Of a DNA stretch of 53,469 bases, positions 6,541-14,550 are shown in pieces. The stretch lies in contig CAZLRZ010000004.1 in assembly GCA_964562165.1 (NCBI GenBank), forward strand, positions 1 through 53,469. Reading direction: 5' to 3'. The notes beneath the pieces are model-generated. The model was not told the DNA's origin. It ran no database searches and saw nothing but the letters and a program-made list of their open reading frames with translations. The stretch's first letter is position 1, and every line of letters starts with the position of its first letter. Source of the stretch: JAKQLP01 sp964562165. Lineage in GTDB: Bacteria > Patescibacteriota > Dojkabacteria > B142 > OLB20. Position numbers and translations under genes: made by a program.

Positions 6541-7539
6541 TTATTTCATTAAAACTCTTTGAATATTTTCAATATTATCGAGGGCAATCATAATTCCTTT
6601 AATAACAGCCCACTCGGGCTCTTCAACTACGTGAAAAGATACCCCCACAGCCTTTGTGAACAAATCGTCAATATTTCTTAATTTGACGGTTCCTCCGGTT
6701 AATACTATTCCCCTATCAATGATATCCGAAGACAGCTCGGGAGGTGTTCTTTCAAGGACTTCTTTTATGGAATTTATCATTTCGTTAAGAACCGGTCTAA
6801 ACCCCTCAACAATATCGTTTGAATTTAAGTCGATAGTTGTAGGCATTCCCGAAGTTCCATCTCTACCCCTAACCTCCATTGTTAAAGGCTCTTCCATTGG
6901 CATTGCTGATCCAATTTGGATTTTAATTTTTTCGGCCATTTGTTCTCCAATTACTAAGCCCGTTTTCTTTCTAATATGTACTACTAAAGCTTCGTTTAGA
7001 GCATCTCCAGCAATCCTTTTAGATTCAAACGTAACTATACCGTTTAATGACAGTACTGCAATTTCACAAGTTCCTCCGCCTATACTCACAATCATATTGC
7101 CTGATGATGCCCCTATTGGTAAATTTGCGCCAATTGCTGCAGCGATAGGTTCGGGAATCAAATAGACTTTTCCGGCTCCAGCCTGAACACTGGCTTCAAT
7201 TACTGCTCTTTCTTCTACCGAGGTTATTCCGGCAGGAACGCTAATCATAACTTCAGGCTTGAAGAAACGCATTCGCCCTAGAACCTTTTCCATTAAATGG
7301 GTAATTAACATTTCGGTAAGCTTGTAACTAGCAATAACACCCTGCCTGATTGGCAATCTTGCTTCAATATCAATGGGAACTTTACCCAACATACCTTTAG
7401 CCTCTGCTCCTATTGCAACTACTTTTTTATCTCTTGTGGAAATTGCTACAACTGTAGGTTCGGAATAGATATTATTCTTGCCTGCTATTGCAATTACTGA
7501 ATTTGATGTACCAAGATCGAGGCCAACTTTAGTAGGCAT
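6541..7539 (-). CDS. mreB: MreB-like actin homologue (second copy)
   Basis: 332 complete residues starting MPTKVGLDLGTSNSVIAIAG, the phosphate-1 loop of the actin/Hsp70 fold. MISVPAGITSVEERAVIEA, IPEPIAAAIGANLPI and VSIGGGTCEIAVLSL (phosphate-2) follow, and the adenosine motif GIVLTGGTVKLRNID lies near the C-terminus. This is the MreB set in order, and the length is normal. It converges on the ligase fusion at 5105-6535 (5 bp between stops) and is divergent from the PEGA protein at 7597. A different mreB starts at 268, so this genome encodes at least two. Confidence 0.95.
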   Translation of the reverse strand: MPTKVGLDLGTSNSVIAIAGKNNIYSEPTVVAISTRDKKVVAIGAEAKGMLGKVPIDIEARLPIRQGVIASYKLTEMLITHLMEKVLGRMRFFKPEVMISVPAGITSVEERAVIEASVQAGAGKVYLIPEPIAAAIGANLPIGASSGNMIVSIGGGTCEIAVLSLNGIVTFESKRIAGDALNEALVVHIRKKTGLVIGEQMAEKIKIQIGSAMPMEEPLTMEVRGRDGTSGMPTTIDLNSNDIVEGFRPVLNEMINSIKEVLERTPPELSSDIIDRGIVLTGGTVKLRNIDDLFTKAVGVSFHVVEEPEWAVIKGIMIALDNIENIQRVLMK

Positions 7540-7549
7540 TTTGAAAAAA

Positions 7550-7590
7550 TTGAACTAATGTTAAACAATTGCTATACTTCAAAGTATAGT
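7550..7590 (+). promoter_or_regulatory. Promoter with 18-bp palindrome on the -10
   Basis: TTGAAC (7550-7555), 17 bp, then TATACT (7573-7578) with an extended TGC. The -10 lies inside a palindrome, CTATACTT-CA-AAGTATAG (7572-7589). This is a good candidate for an operator, since a bound protein would cover the start site. It sets the coding start of the next gene at 7597, because the earlier ATG at 7558 lies inside the promoter. Confidence 0.65.
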
Positions 7591-7596
7591 ACACGC

Positions 7597-9060
7597 ATGA
7601 GAAAACACAAAATTAAAACAAGTCTCTATCTATTTATCGCTTCGATATTCATATTCTTAGCTACTGCTGTTGCGATTATTATATCACAAGGGGCATCTGT
7701 TACAGAAAACGGTGTAAAAACCAATATGGGCGTGCTAAGAATAAACATTTACCCGGAAAATATTAACTATTCCTTATTTGTAGATGACGTTGCCGTAGAA
7801 AACATAATTAATAAAGGAGTTAATTTACCTGCCGGAGTTAAAGACATCCGTATTGAATCCGTAGGCATGAATTCCTGGAAAAAGAAAGTTGAAATTCAAG
7901 AAGGGATAGTAAAAGATATTTTTGTAAAACTATTCCCTACCGAATTAAAACTTGAACAAGTTACAAATACCAATGTTTCAAAAATGGTTTTTTCAGAGCT
8001 AGGAGATTATATTTTTTATACTGTAGAAACAAATCCTATTACCACCGAAAACGGAATTTGGAGATTACAGATAGAAAATAATAATTTGTTCATTTTTAAC
8101 AACAATCAAAATCTCATAAAATTTGCTGAACTAAATGAAGAATTGGTTCAAATTTTAAATGACAAAGAGGTAAAACTCATTCCAAGCCCAGACAATAACA
8201 AAATGCTAGTGATTTCACCAACAAATAAAAAGGCTCTATTACTCAATAATGCATTAGGCAATGAATCATTAAAAACGGTTGATATGGTAAGTGTTTTAGG
8301 GTTTTACCCCAACAATATCGATTGGTTAAATGACTCAATCAGCTTGATTATCGAAGATAACACAACCCTATTTGAATATAATTTAACAAACAACAAAACT
8401 ACATTAATTAAATATAATCAAAAAGGACCGGTTATCTTTGGATATAATAAAACACAGTTAATTTGGTTTGATTCAATTAATAAAACCTTGAATCAATTTA
8501 AAAATGAGGCAAATCAAGAGATTATTTTTCCAAAAAGTATAGTTTTTAATGAAATATCAAACATTTTCATTCCGGACAATTCTTCTAGGTATGCCCTAAT
8601 AAGCGATCAAAGCGAATATTATTTAGTTGATCTAGACAAAAAGACTGTTCAGAAAACTGGGCTAGACCCGAATTTAAATCTGCTAATAGACATTAGCGCC
8701 GATGCAACTACATTCCTGTTTAATAACTCAGGTAAAATTGTTTCGCTTGTTGCAAGAGAAAACTTAGCGCTTGGGAAAATTGATATAAATGTTTATAGTT
8801 CAAATGAAGCTTTCCTCGAAAACGATAAAATTGCCTTCACTCCAAAAGATTCAACGGTTTTAATATATTCCGATTTACTAAAAACAATTCAATCCTCTGA
8901 TCAGGATGGCCTAAACAAAAACTTAATTATAAACAACATTAATATTGTACCCTACTTTAATACCGATTCAAGGCTTGAAAACCTATACCTATTGTTAAAT
9001 GATGGTCAGGAGGAGGTTTCGAATGCAAACATTTACAAGATTAACCTACTATTAGATTAA
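7597..9060 (+). CDS. Membrane-anchored PEGA-type protein with predicted beta-propeller-like domain
   Basis: 487 residues from the ATG at 7597. One TM helix at about residues 10-30 anchors it, with the rest predicted outside. Residues about 45-120 look like a PEGA domain: GVLRINIYPENINYSLFVDD, then LPAGVKDIRIES and the KKVEIQEG ending. The remaining 360 residues are beta-rich and Asn-rich with repeated short strands, compatible with a propeller (for example SEYYLVDLDKKTVQKTG and similar repeats), though I recognise no catalytic motif. The upstream ATG (7558) would place the start inside the promoter. It is alone between two divergent/convergent units and ends just before tRNA-Arg. The function is unknown; it may be a surface-associated protein. 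Confidence 0.75.
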   Translation: MRKHKIKTSLYLFIASIFIFLATAVAIIISQGASVTENGVKTNMGVLRINIYPENINYSLFVDDVAVENIINKGVNLPAGVKDIRIESVGMNSWKKKVEIQEGIVKDIFVKLFPTELKLEQVTNTNVSKMVFSELGDYIFYTVETNPITTENGIWRLQIENNNLFIFNNNQNLIKFAELNEELVQILNDKEVKLIPSPDNNKMLVISPTNKKALLLNNALGNESLKTVDMVSVLGFYPNNIDWLNDSISLIIEDNTTLFEYNLTNNKTTLIKYNQKGPVIFGYNKTQLIWFDSINKTLNQFKNEANQEIIFPKSIVFNEISNIFIPDNSSRYALISDQSEYYLVDLDKKTVQKTGLDPNLNLLIDISADATTFLFNNSGKIVSLVARENLALGKIDINVYSSNEAFLENDKIAFTPKDSTVLIYSDLLKTIQSSDQDGLNKNLIINNINIVPYFNTDSRLENLYLLLNDGQEEVSNANIYKINLLLD

Positions 9061-9069
9061 TGGTATAAT
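9041..9069 (+). promoter_or_regulatory. tRNA-Arg promoter
   Basis: TTAACC (9041-9046), 17 bp, then TATAAT (9064-9069) with extended TGG. It overlaps the last codons of the PEGA gene. The predicted start is near 9076. Confidence 0.45.
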
Positions 9070-9084
9070 CAATTCAGGTAATTT

Positions 9085-9161
9085 GCACTAGTAGCTCAGA
9101 CGGATAGAGCGAGGCACTCCTAACGCCTAGGTCAGAGGTTCAACTCCTCTCTAGTGCACCA
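9085..9161 (+). tRNA. tRNA-Arg (CCT)
   Basis: Acceptor GCACTAG/CTAGTGC, D-arm GCTC/GAGC, anticodon loop CTCCTAA (anticodon CCT), T-loop TTCAACT and an encoded CCA (9159-9161). The top pair of the anticodon stem is an A-C mismatch. Confidence 0.93.
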
Positions 9162-9173
9162 TAAATTGGAATT

Positions 9174-9776
9174 TTAGTCTTTCGACATTCTCCCTTTAAC
9201 ACCGCTAAAATGAGCAGATAGTACATCATAATCAAACAATTCTTGATTGCCAAACCAAAGTGAGATTTCTTCTTGTGCTTCGGCAACTTCGCCAGATGCA
9301 TGGATGATATTGTAAAGGGGTCTTTTTTGTTCGTTTGCAAATTCAACACTATCCGTGCCAAAATCTCCCCTAATTGTGCCGGGCACTGCAATTGCTGGTA
9401 TTGTGTCACCTGCTAATTTTCTGCCGGTAAGAACTGCATTTGGTCCTTCAAAAACCATTGCCATTACTGGACCAAAGTTCAAATATTCAATTAACCACTT
9501 CTTTACCAATTTACCGATATCCATAGCATTATTCGTCCCTAGTATTAGGGTTGCATCTAGGCCTCGTTCCTGGTATTCCTTTAAAGTTCTCTCACCAACC
9601 TTTGTGAACCATTTTTCTGAAACTGGATAATGGCTATCACCCATTTCCTCTGTGGATTGGATGAATTCCATTGCTACGATTTTCAATCCTACTCTTTCAA
9701 AACGAGCTATTACTTCTCCAATTAATCCCCTGGCTACTCCATCATGTTTGACAATTATTAGTGTTTTTTCGGACAT
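9174..9776 (-). CDS. ndk: Nucleoside diphosphate kinase (copy 1, divergent)
   Basis: 200 residues. It has the NDK core: LIIVKHDGVARGLIG at the N-terminus, PGTIRGDFGTDSVEFANEQ, and the phosphohistidine segment YNIIHASG near residue 159. NDK transfers phosphate from ATP to other NDPs through that His. It departs from the family consensus at the first loop (KHDG for KPDG) and after the active His (HASG for HGSD). It is about 50 residues longer than typical 140-150-residue NDK, with an insert of about 40 residues before the GPVMAMVFEG strand and a C-terminal extension. A second ndk lies 27 bp upstream (9804), so the pair is a tandem duplication. Confidence 0.88.
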   Translation of the reverse strand: MSEKTLIIVKHDGVARGLIGEVIARFERVGLKIVAMEFIQSTEEMGDSHYPVSEKWFTKVGERTLKEYQERGLDATLILGTNNAMDIGKLVKKWLIEYLNFGPVMAMVFEGPNAVLTGRKLAGDTIPAIAVPGTIRGDFGTDSVEFANEQKRPLYNIIHASGEVAEAQEEISLWFGNQELFDYDVLSAHFSGVKGRMSKD

Positions 9777-9803
9777 TTTTAAAAATTTAAAAAAGTATTT
9801 TAA

Positions 9804-10406
9804 TTACAGCATTCCAATATAATCGACCCTATTGTATTCGCCTAAATATTTAAATTTATCGCCAAACCAATGCGCGATTTCTCTTTGGGCTTCTTCTACA
9901 GAATCTGATCTATGAACTAAAGTTTTAAAAACGATTCGGCCAGATTTAACGGCCATTTTAGGAGTGTCAAAACCAAAATCCCCCCTCACTGAACCAATAT
10001 CAGCGGTTAGTGGATTGGTTTCTCCCATTAACTTAGCAATAATTTCTACTGCATTATTACCTTCCCAGACACTGATAACAACAGGGCCTTCGGTTAAATA
10101 ATCAACTAGGGATTTGTATACGATTTTACCGATTGCTAATCTATCTGTTGTGCCCATATCTTCCATCATTGCTTTTTCATCACCTTTGTAATTAGCATAT
10201 GTTTTTTCGCCCATTTTTATCATCCATTCATCAGTCCCGGGATAATTACCTTTAGCTTGTTCCTTTGTGGCCCAAATCATTCTCGTGGCAACAACTTTAA
10301 GCCCCATTCTTTCTACTCTTTTAAAAATATCCCCTATTAAACCTCGCTTAACGCCATCAGGCTTAATCATTAAGAAGGTATGCTCTATTGTGTCTATTTT
10401 CTTCAT
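9804..10406 (-). CDS. ndk: Nucleoside diphosphate kinase (copy 2)
   Basis: 200 residues from the ATG at 10406. A longer upstream start would read into tmk, whereas ATG/TGA overlap (ATGA) with tmk gives the natural start. Motifs: LMIKPDGVKRGLIGDI at the N-terminus, SVRGDFGFDTPKMAVK, and LVHRSDSVEEAQREIAHWF with the phospho-His near residue 163. This is the more canonical of the tandem pair. It has the same insert as copy 1 (around 55-100), a feature of long NDKs in some archaea and candidate phyla. It follows tmk directly, so both nucleotide kinases are made together. Confidence 0.93.
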   Translation of the reverse strand: MKKIDTIEHTFLMIKPDGVKRGLIGDIFKRVERMGLKVVATRMIWATKEQAKGNYPGTDEWMIKMGEKTYANYKGDEKAMMEDMGTTDRLAIGKIVYKSLVDYLTEGPVVISVWEGNNAVEIIAKLMGETNPLTADIGSVRGDFGFDTPKMAVKSGRIVFKTLVHRSDSVEEAQREIAHWFGDKFKYLGEYNRVDYIGML

Positions 10407-11023
10407 ATTATTTTTGTTAATTTTTTTAAAATATTTTTTTTGACTTCTTCGATTGTGCCATTTCCATCGACAATTATCCATTCACCAAAGATTTTATTTT
10501 TTGCTAAATATAAAAAGCCATCACGAATTTTATATTGTTTTTTGAGATCTCTTTCGTTTATATCTAAACCCTTCTCATGACCTTCTTCTTTTGATTTTCG
10601 ACTTAATGCAACTTCGGGCAAAACGTCTATAAAGATATTATAATCGGGCTTACTAATTTTAAAAGTATCAGCAAATTTTAAAGCATCGTCAATATCAACT
10701 GATTTGTTCACTAAACAGTTATAAACTATGTTTGTTGTAAAATACCCATCACAGAGGAAAAAGCTCGAATTAGACCCCTTAGACGCCTTAATTTTGTCTT
10801 GAAACATAAGTTGATCAAGTCCAAAACTAACAAACAATGCTTCGGGGGATAGTTTAATTTCTTCTAACAAAAAAGGTTTAATATAATTTTTATACAATAC
10901 ACCTTGGTGATCAGGGAATTCCATACTCTCTATTTGAAGATTGAGAGTTTTTAAGTATTCAAAAAGCTCTAAACGCTGGCGTCCTTTTCCAGCCCCATCA
11001 ATGCCCTCAAGTACTAAAAACAT
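10403..11023 (-). CDS. tmk: Thymidylate kinase
   Basis: 206 residues. The P-loop is EGIDGAGKG (about 6-14). Others are IESMEFPDHQG (LID/DRX region), LFLCDGYFTTN-type core FFLCDGYFTTN, and KPDYNIFIDVLPEVALSR. It phosphorylates dTMP to dTDP, feeding the NDKs downstream. The usual P-loop GxxGxGKST ends here GKGRQ, so the last Ser/Thr is displaced; the family call still stands. The stop overlaps the ATG of ndk copy 2 (ATGA). It is 48 bp below the ComEC metallo-hydrolase gene. Confidence 0.87.
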   Translation of the reverse strand: MFLVLEGIDGAGKGRQRLELFEYLKTLNLQIESMEFPDHQGVLYKNYIKPFLLEEIKLSPEALFVSFGLDQLMFQDKIKASKGSNSSFFLCDGYFTTNIVYNCLVNKSVDIDDALKFADTFKISKPDYNIFIDVLPEVALSRKSKEEGHEKGLDINERDLKKQYKIRDGFLYLAKNKIFGEWIIVDGNGTIEEVKKNILKKLTKII

Positions 11024-11071
11024 ATGTTTAGCTTTTAAATTTGAATGTATTTTAACATAAAATTTATATTT

Positions 11072-11959
11072 TTATTCAAAACTTTCTTTAAAATTCATTA
11101 TATATGAACAGTAATAATTACATTTACCTGATTGATAATGTTTGAGGCCATCTTCATTAACTATTACAATTTGGCTGCCTCCTAAATCTGTTCTAAATGT
11201 TTGAACCTTTGCCCTTCCTAAATTATTAACAACTTCAGTATTTGGATGCCCATAGCTATTTTTGCCTACTGAAATAAAAGCAATTTCCGGCCTAGTTTTT
11301 TGAAGAAAGTATTCGCTAGTACTATTTTTGCTTCCATGGTGGCTGACTTTTAAAAAATCAATATCACCGATTGCATCCACTAATGAATCTTCTTCTGAAA
11401 AAGAGCTATCGCCAGCAAAAAAGAACATTTTAGAATCATACTCCAAACTAAAAGCTAGCGATGAACTATTGGAGTTCTCTTCTTTAACCGATGAAGAAAG
11501 TGGCCTATACCAACGAATGGAAACACAACATCCGATTTGTGTTATTTGACTAGAATAAGGAGAAAATGTGTTTCGGTTCGCAAACAAAGACTGCCAAATC
11601 AAATTATAATCTGGGTCCTGCTTATTAAAAGCAATGTTTTTAACTTGATATTGATTCAATAACTGCGGAAATGAGCCAATATGATCTGTATCAAAATGAC
11701 TTACTATTACCAAATCAATTAAATTCGTTCCAAGTGGGAAGTATTTGGCTAACTCATCAAGGGATTTTGGATTTGAACCACCAGTATCAATTAGAATAAA
11801 TTTTTTATCAGGAGTTTTTATTAATGTAGCATCACCCTGCCCTACATCTAATACAACCAAATTAAAAGAAGAATCATTTTGGACGAAAACAATTTCATAA
11901 ACCAATAAAATTATTAACATTAGCAAAACAAATAAGTTTTTCTTTTTCACTTTAATCAA
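11072..11959 (-). CDS. comEC: ComEC/Rec2-type metallo-beta-lactamase domain protein (split ComEC C-terminal half)
   Basis: 295 residues. One TM helix (about 6-25) is followed by a metallo-beta-lactamase fold. DVGQGDATLIKTPD is typical of the ComEC C-terminal domain. The metal site motif VSHFDTDHIGSF lies near residues 85-96, followed by FFAGDSS and KVSHHGSKNSTSEYFLQ. In other bacteria this domain is the C-terminal part of ComEC, thought to degrade one DNA strand during uptake. Here it is a separate gene overlapping the channel gene by 8 bp (11952-11959), so the protein is split, not frameshifted, since it has its own start and TM anchor. Confidence 0.88.
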   Translation of the reverse strand: MIKVKKKNLFVLLMLIILLVYEIVFVQNDSSFNLVVLDVGQGDATLIKTPDKKFILIDTGGSNPKSLDELAKYFPLGTNLIDLVIVSHFDTDHIGSFPQLLNQYQVKNIAFNKQDPDYNLIWQSLFANRNTFSPYSSQITQIGCCVSIRWYRPLSSSVKEENSNSSSLAFSLEYDSKMFFFAGDSSFSEEDSLVDAIGDIDFLKVSHHGSKNSTSEYFLQKTRPEIAFISVGKNSYGHPNTEVVNNLGRAKVQTFRTDLGGSQIVIVNEDGLKHYQSGKCNYYCSYIMNFKESFE

Positions 11960-13154
11960 AAGTTAACTGTGAAGAAAAATTAATTATTAAAAGGATTAGT
12001 TGCAATAATGCATCGGTGAATCTGACAAATATTAAGGAGAAAGGCATATTAAGCATTGAAAAGATCACCGAAACAAAGCCGAACACCATTGTAACGGGGA
12101 TTATGGGCACCACCAATACATTTGCTATTAGGCCCTTTACAGTAACTGTGCTGCCTAAATACATAGAAACAGGTAAAACCCCTATCGAACAGAAGAATGT
12201 AACGAGCGCACTTGAAAGTATCCAGTTCTTTATAACAATATCTAATTTTGAATAAATGGCATCTAACACAATTAAGCCAAGGGTAGCTAAAAACGAGAAC
12301 TTGAGGCTAAAACTAAAAACCGAAACCGGTGAAATTAACAAAATTATTAATAAGGCCATCCCCCAAATGTTTAAATACGAAGCCCTTCTACCCACTAACA
12401 ACGCTATGGACCTAAATACAAACATCAGTAAAGCGCGCAGGCATGGGATATTATCAAAACCTACAAGGCAATAAAAAACAAATAACACAAATACAATAAT
12501 TAGACTAAGTTTTTTCCTAGGCACAAAAAAGACCAGCAAGCTTAAAAACTCTGCCAGTAAATTAAGATTAAAACCCGAAATCGCGATAATATGCGAAGTA
12601 TTAGTTGTTTTTAGAGCCGCCTCTGTTTCTGCAGGGAAGGTAATGTCTGCGCCAATTAGGAGCCCTGATAAAAGGTTTGCCGATTGTCCATGGTAGTTTT
12701 GATAAATTTCTTCAAGTATTTTGTAATGAAAAGCGCTAATAAGAGCCAACGGTCCATAAGCTTTTTCTGAAATTATGATTTTAGGATTGCGAAAGATTCC
12801 ATAAATTTGTTGCGAATAAAAGTAATCATTAGCTATGTCTGCCCTTTTGAATTCGCCTGAAATAATTAGCTTATCCCCAATATTAAAATAGTTTTCTTTA
12901 AGATTGTTCGTCTTAATCAAGTAAATATTACTGGTCAAGGCCTTTATCTCGCGGACTTTAAAAGAAACAACTGTATTTTCGAACTTACAATATGAAATCA
13001 CTTCATAGATATTTGAATCCACAAATAAGGGCTGACTTTCGGGCGGATTAACTCGCGAAGCTCCTAAAAATAGGAAAAAAAGAATATATAAAATAACTGC
13101 AGAAAAGAAAAACAAGTATTTCTTAAGCCAGCCTTTAAACCTTTGACGTAACAT
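11952..13154 (-). CDS. comEC: ComEC competence channel (N-terminal half)
   Basis: 400 residues, about ten TM segments. It carries the competence-domain motif TNTSHIIAISGFNLNLLAEF (around residues 182-201) and SGLLIGA nearby, both typical of ComEC. ComEC is the inner-membrane channel for incoming single-stranded DNA. The ORF ends where the separate metallo-hydrolase gene begins (8-bp overlap). A single ComEC normally has 700-800 residues; here channel and hydrolase sum to 695. It is 11 bp below comEA, so the pair forms a competence operon. Confidence 0.92.
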   Translation of the reverse strand: MLRQRFKGWLKKYLFFFSAVILYILFFLFLGASRVNPPESQPLFVDSNIYEVISYCKFENTVVSFKVREIKALTSNIYLIKTNNLKENYFNIGDKLIISGEFKRADIANDYFYSQQIYGIFRNPKIIISEKAYGPLALISAFHYKILEEIYQNYHGQSANLLSGLLIGADITFPAETEAALKTTNTSHIIAISGFNLNLLAEFLSLLVFFVPRKKLSLIIVFVLFVFYCLVGFDNIPCLRALLMFVFRSIALLVGRRASYLNIWGMALLIILLISPVSVFSFSLKFSFLATLGLIVLDAIYSKLDIVIKNWILSSALVTFFCSIGVLPVSMYLGSTVTVKGLIANVLVVPIIPVTMVFGFVSVIFSMLNMPFSLIFVRFTDALLQLILLIINFSSQLTFD

Positions 13155-13165
13155 AGGAAGAAGAA

Positions 13166-13741
13166 CTATAAAATCGCTTTGGTTTTTAATTCATCAAGTG
13201 CGCTTTGCCTAATTCCTGTTTGGGCCTTTAGTTCTTCCCAACTTGAAAAAGGACGATTTTTAATGATTTTTTCTGCCGTTACTTTACCTATTCCCTTTAT
13301 ATCTTCTAGCTCTGAACTTGTGGCGGTATTTATTGAAAAGAATCCTGTACTCCCCTGCCAAGGCTCCAGGCCTAAATCTATTGACTTACCCTTTGGCGGA
13401 ATATAGATTTTCATTTCTGGGCTTACTTTTTTGGAAAGTGTAATAAATTGGTGCACATATGGAATGTCGGCATTTGGGGCATAACCACCTGCAAGCTCTA
13501 TTGCATTAAAGACCAATATTGGGCTTGAAACTTCAAACACTCCGGGGTTATTAACCTCACCTAAAACCTCAATAAAAAATGTGCTTGGAGTTACTGTTAC
13601 TTCACTAATTTGAGTGGTGATAATTTCATTTTTATTATCTGTGGCTGGTAATATACTTTGCAAATTGTTTGCATAAGTCAGCAAAAGGACTAGTGAAATA
13701 ATGATGGAGATGAAAATTATTGTGTTTTTATGTTTTTTCAT
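13166..13741 (-). CDS. comEA: ComEA DNA receptor (SLBB + helix-hairpin-helix)
   Basis: 191 residues. An N-terminal TM helix (about 8-27) anchors it. An SLBB domain is at about 55-115, with VLGEVNNPGVFEVSSPI and AIELAGGYAPNADI. A helix-hairpin-helix DNA-binding domain at about 135-190 shows INTATSSELEDIKGIGKVTA. ComEA binds incoming DNA at the cell surface. It is followed by comEC, and the order comEA-comEC is universal in competent bacteria. A 10-bp inverted repeat (13741-13768) abuts the start codon. Confidence 0.93.
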   Translation of the reverse strand: MKKHKNTIIFISIIISLVLLLTYANNLQSILPATDNKNEIITTQISEVTVTPSTFFIEVLGEVNNPGVFEVSSPILVFNAIELAGGYAPNADIPYVHQFITLSKKVSPEMKIYIPPKGKSIDLGLEPWQGSTGFFSINTATSSELEDIKGIGKVTAEKIIKNRPFSSWEELKAQTGIRQSALDELKTKAIL

Positions 13742-13768
13742 AAGGAGATTTTATTCTTAATCTCCTTA
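13741..13768 (-). promoter_or_regulatory. Hairpin abutting the comEA start codon
   Basis: 10-bp arms (13741-13750 and 13759-13768) are separated by 8 nt. The CTCCTT arm lies immediately 5' of the comEA ATG, and its partner contains AAGGAG, the only AAGGAG I saw near a start. It could hide or expose the start, or be a weak terminator of the upstream cyclophilin gene (it has no T tract). Confidence 0.4.
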
Positions 13769-13776
13769 AGTTTTCC

Positions 13777-14550
13777 TTAATTCTTATAAGAAATTTCTAC
13801 TCTATAAATTGATAGATGGACAGGCCTTGGATCTTGCCCTGCGACTTCTGTTGTGGGCATTTCATTTATTTCGTTAAGTACTGAAAAGCCTCCAATTACA
13901 TGGGCAAAAACTGTGTATTTTCCCTCTAAATTTTCCAACCTTGGATCGTCATTTTCTGCTAAAACTATGAAGAACTGACTACCTGAGGTGTTTGGGCCAT
14001 TTGAAGCCATAGCCACTGAATATTTGCCAAGCTTTTCGGATGTGACTGAATTTGCGCTGGAATAACCTTCTCGTTTTAAAGCGCTCTTTTTTTCTTCGCT
14101 ATAACCCAAGCTATCCCAATTAATTTCGTCGTCAATAGTATAGCCTGGACCACCAAAAACATCGTCGTTAATATCAGAGGTTAAAGTATTTCTACTTCCC
14201 CCCTGAACTAAAAGGCCTTTGATTAGTCTGTAGAAATTAAGCTGGTCATAATAATGTTGATTTGTAAGTGAAATGAAATTGCTAACTGTATTTGGAGCTT
14301 GCTTTTCGAGCAAATCAATTTCAATTATTCCCTTGCTAGTAGTGATTTTGGCTCGATAATCTAAAGAGGTGTCGATTTTAACATCTTGTTTTTTTAACAC
14401 TAGGGATTCGTTTTTAAAATATCCAAAGGGGAAGCCTGAATACATAAAAGAAGATTTTGAAAACCCCTGCTGTAACGAAGTAAATATAATAAAAAACAGG
14501 ATTACAATACCGATAAGAAAGAGCCAAAAATCTCTATTTTCTTTAAACAT
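13777..14550 (-). CDS. Membrane-anchored peptidyl-prolyl isomerase (cyclophilin)
   Basis: 257 residues: an N-terminal TM helix (about 8-27) and a cyclophilin domain at about 65-255. Visible motifs are NTVSNFISLTNQHYYD, FYRLIKGLLVQGGSRN (active-site Arg), SVAMASNGPNTSGSQFFIVL and KYTVFAHVIGG. Cyclophilins catalyse cis-trans isomerisation of prolyl bonds, here facing the outside of the membrane. The start ATG overlaps the last base of leuS, so it is translationally tied to leuS. The motif order and length fit a bacterial type with a short insert near 140-170. Confidence 0.92.
   Translation of the reverse strand: MFKENRDFWLFLIGIVILFFIIFTSLQQGFSKSSFMYSGFPFGYFKNESLVLKKQDVKIDTSLDYRAKITTSKGIIEIDLLEKQAPNTVSNFISLTNQHYYDQLNFYRLIKGLLVQGGSRNTLTSDINDDVFGGPGYTIDDEINWDSLGYSEEKKSALKREGYSSANSVTSEKLGKYSVAMASNGPNTSGSQFFIVLAENDDPRLENLEGKYTVFAHVIGGFSVLNEINEMPTTEVAGQDPRPVHLSIYRVEISYKN

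Noticed and set aside
7558..7596. Upstream ATG extension of the PEGA protein
   Set aside because: It lies inside the promoter with the palindromic -10, so it cannot be translated from that transcript.
10403..10405. Possible recoding of TGA (as in Gracilibacteria)
   Set aside because: TGA clearly ends tmk and A1 in ATGA overlaps, and all long ORFs read cleanly with the standard code.
10407..10481. 25-residue N-terminal extension of ndk copy 2
   Set aside because: It would overlap tmk by 79 bp in another frame. The ATGA overlap gives a natural start.
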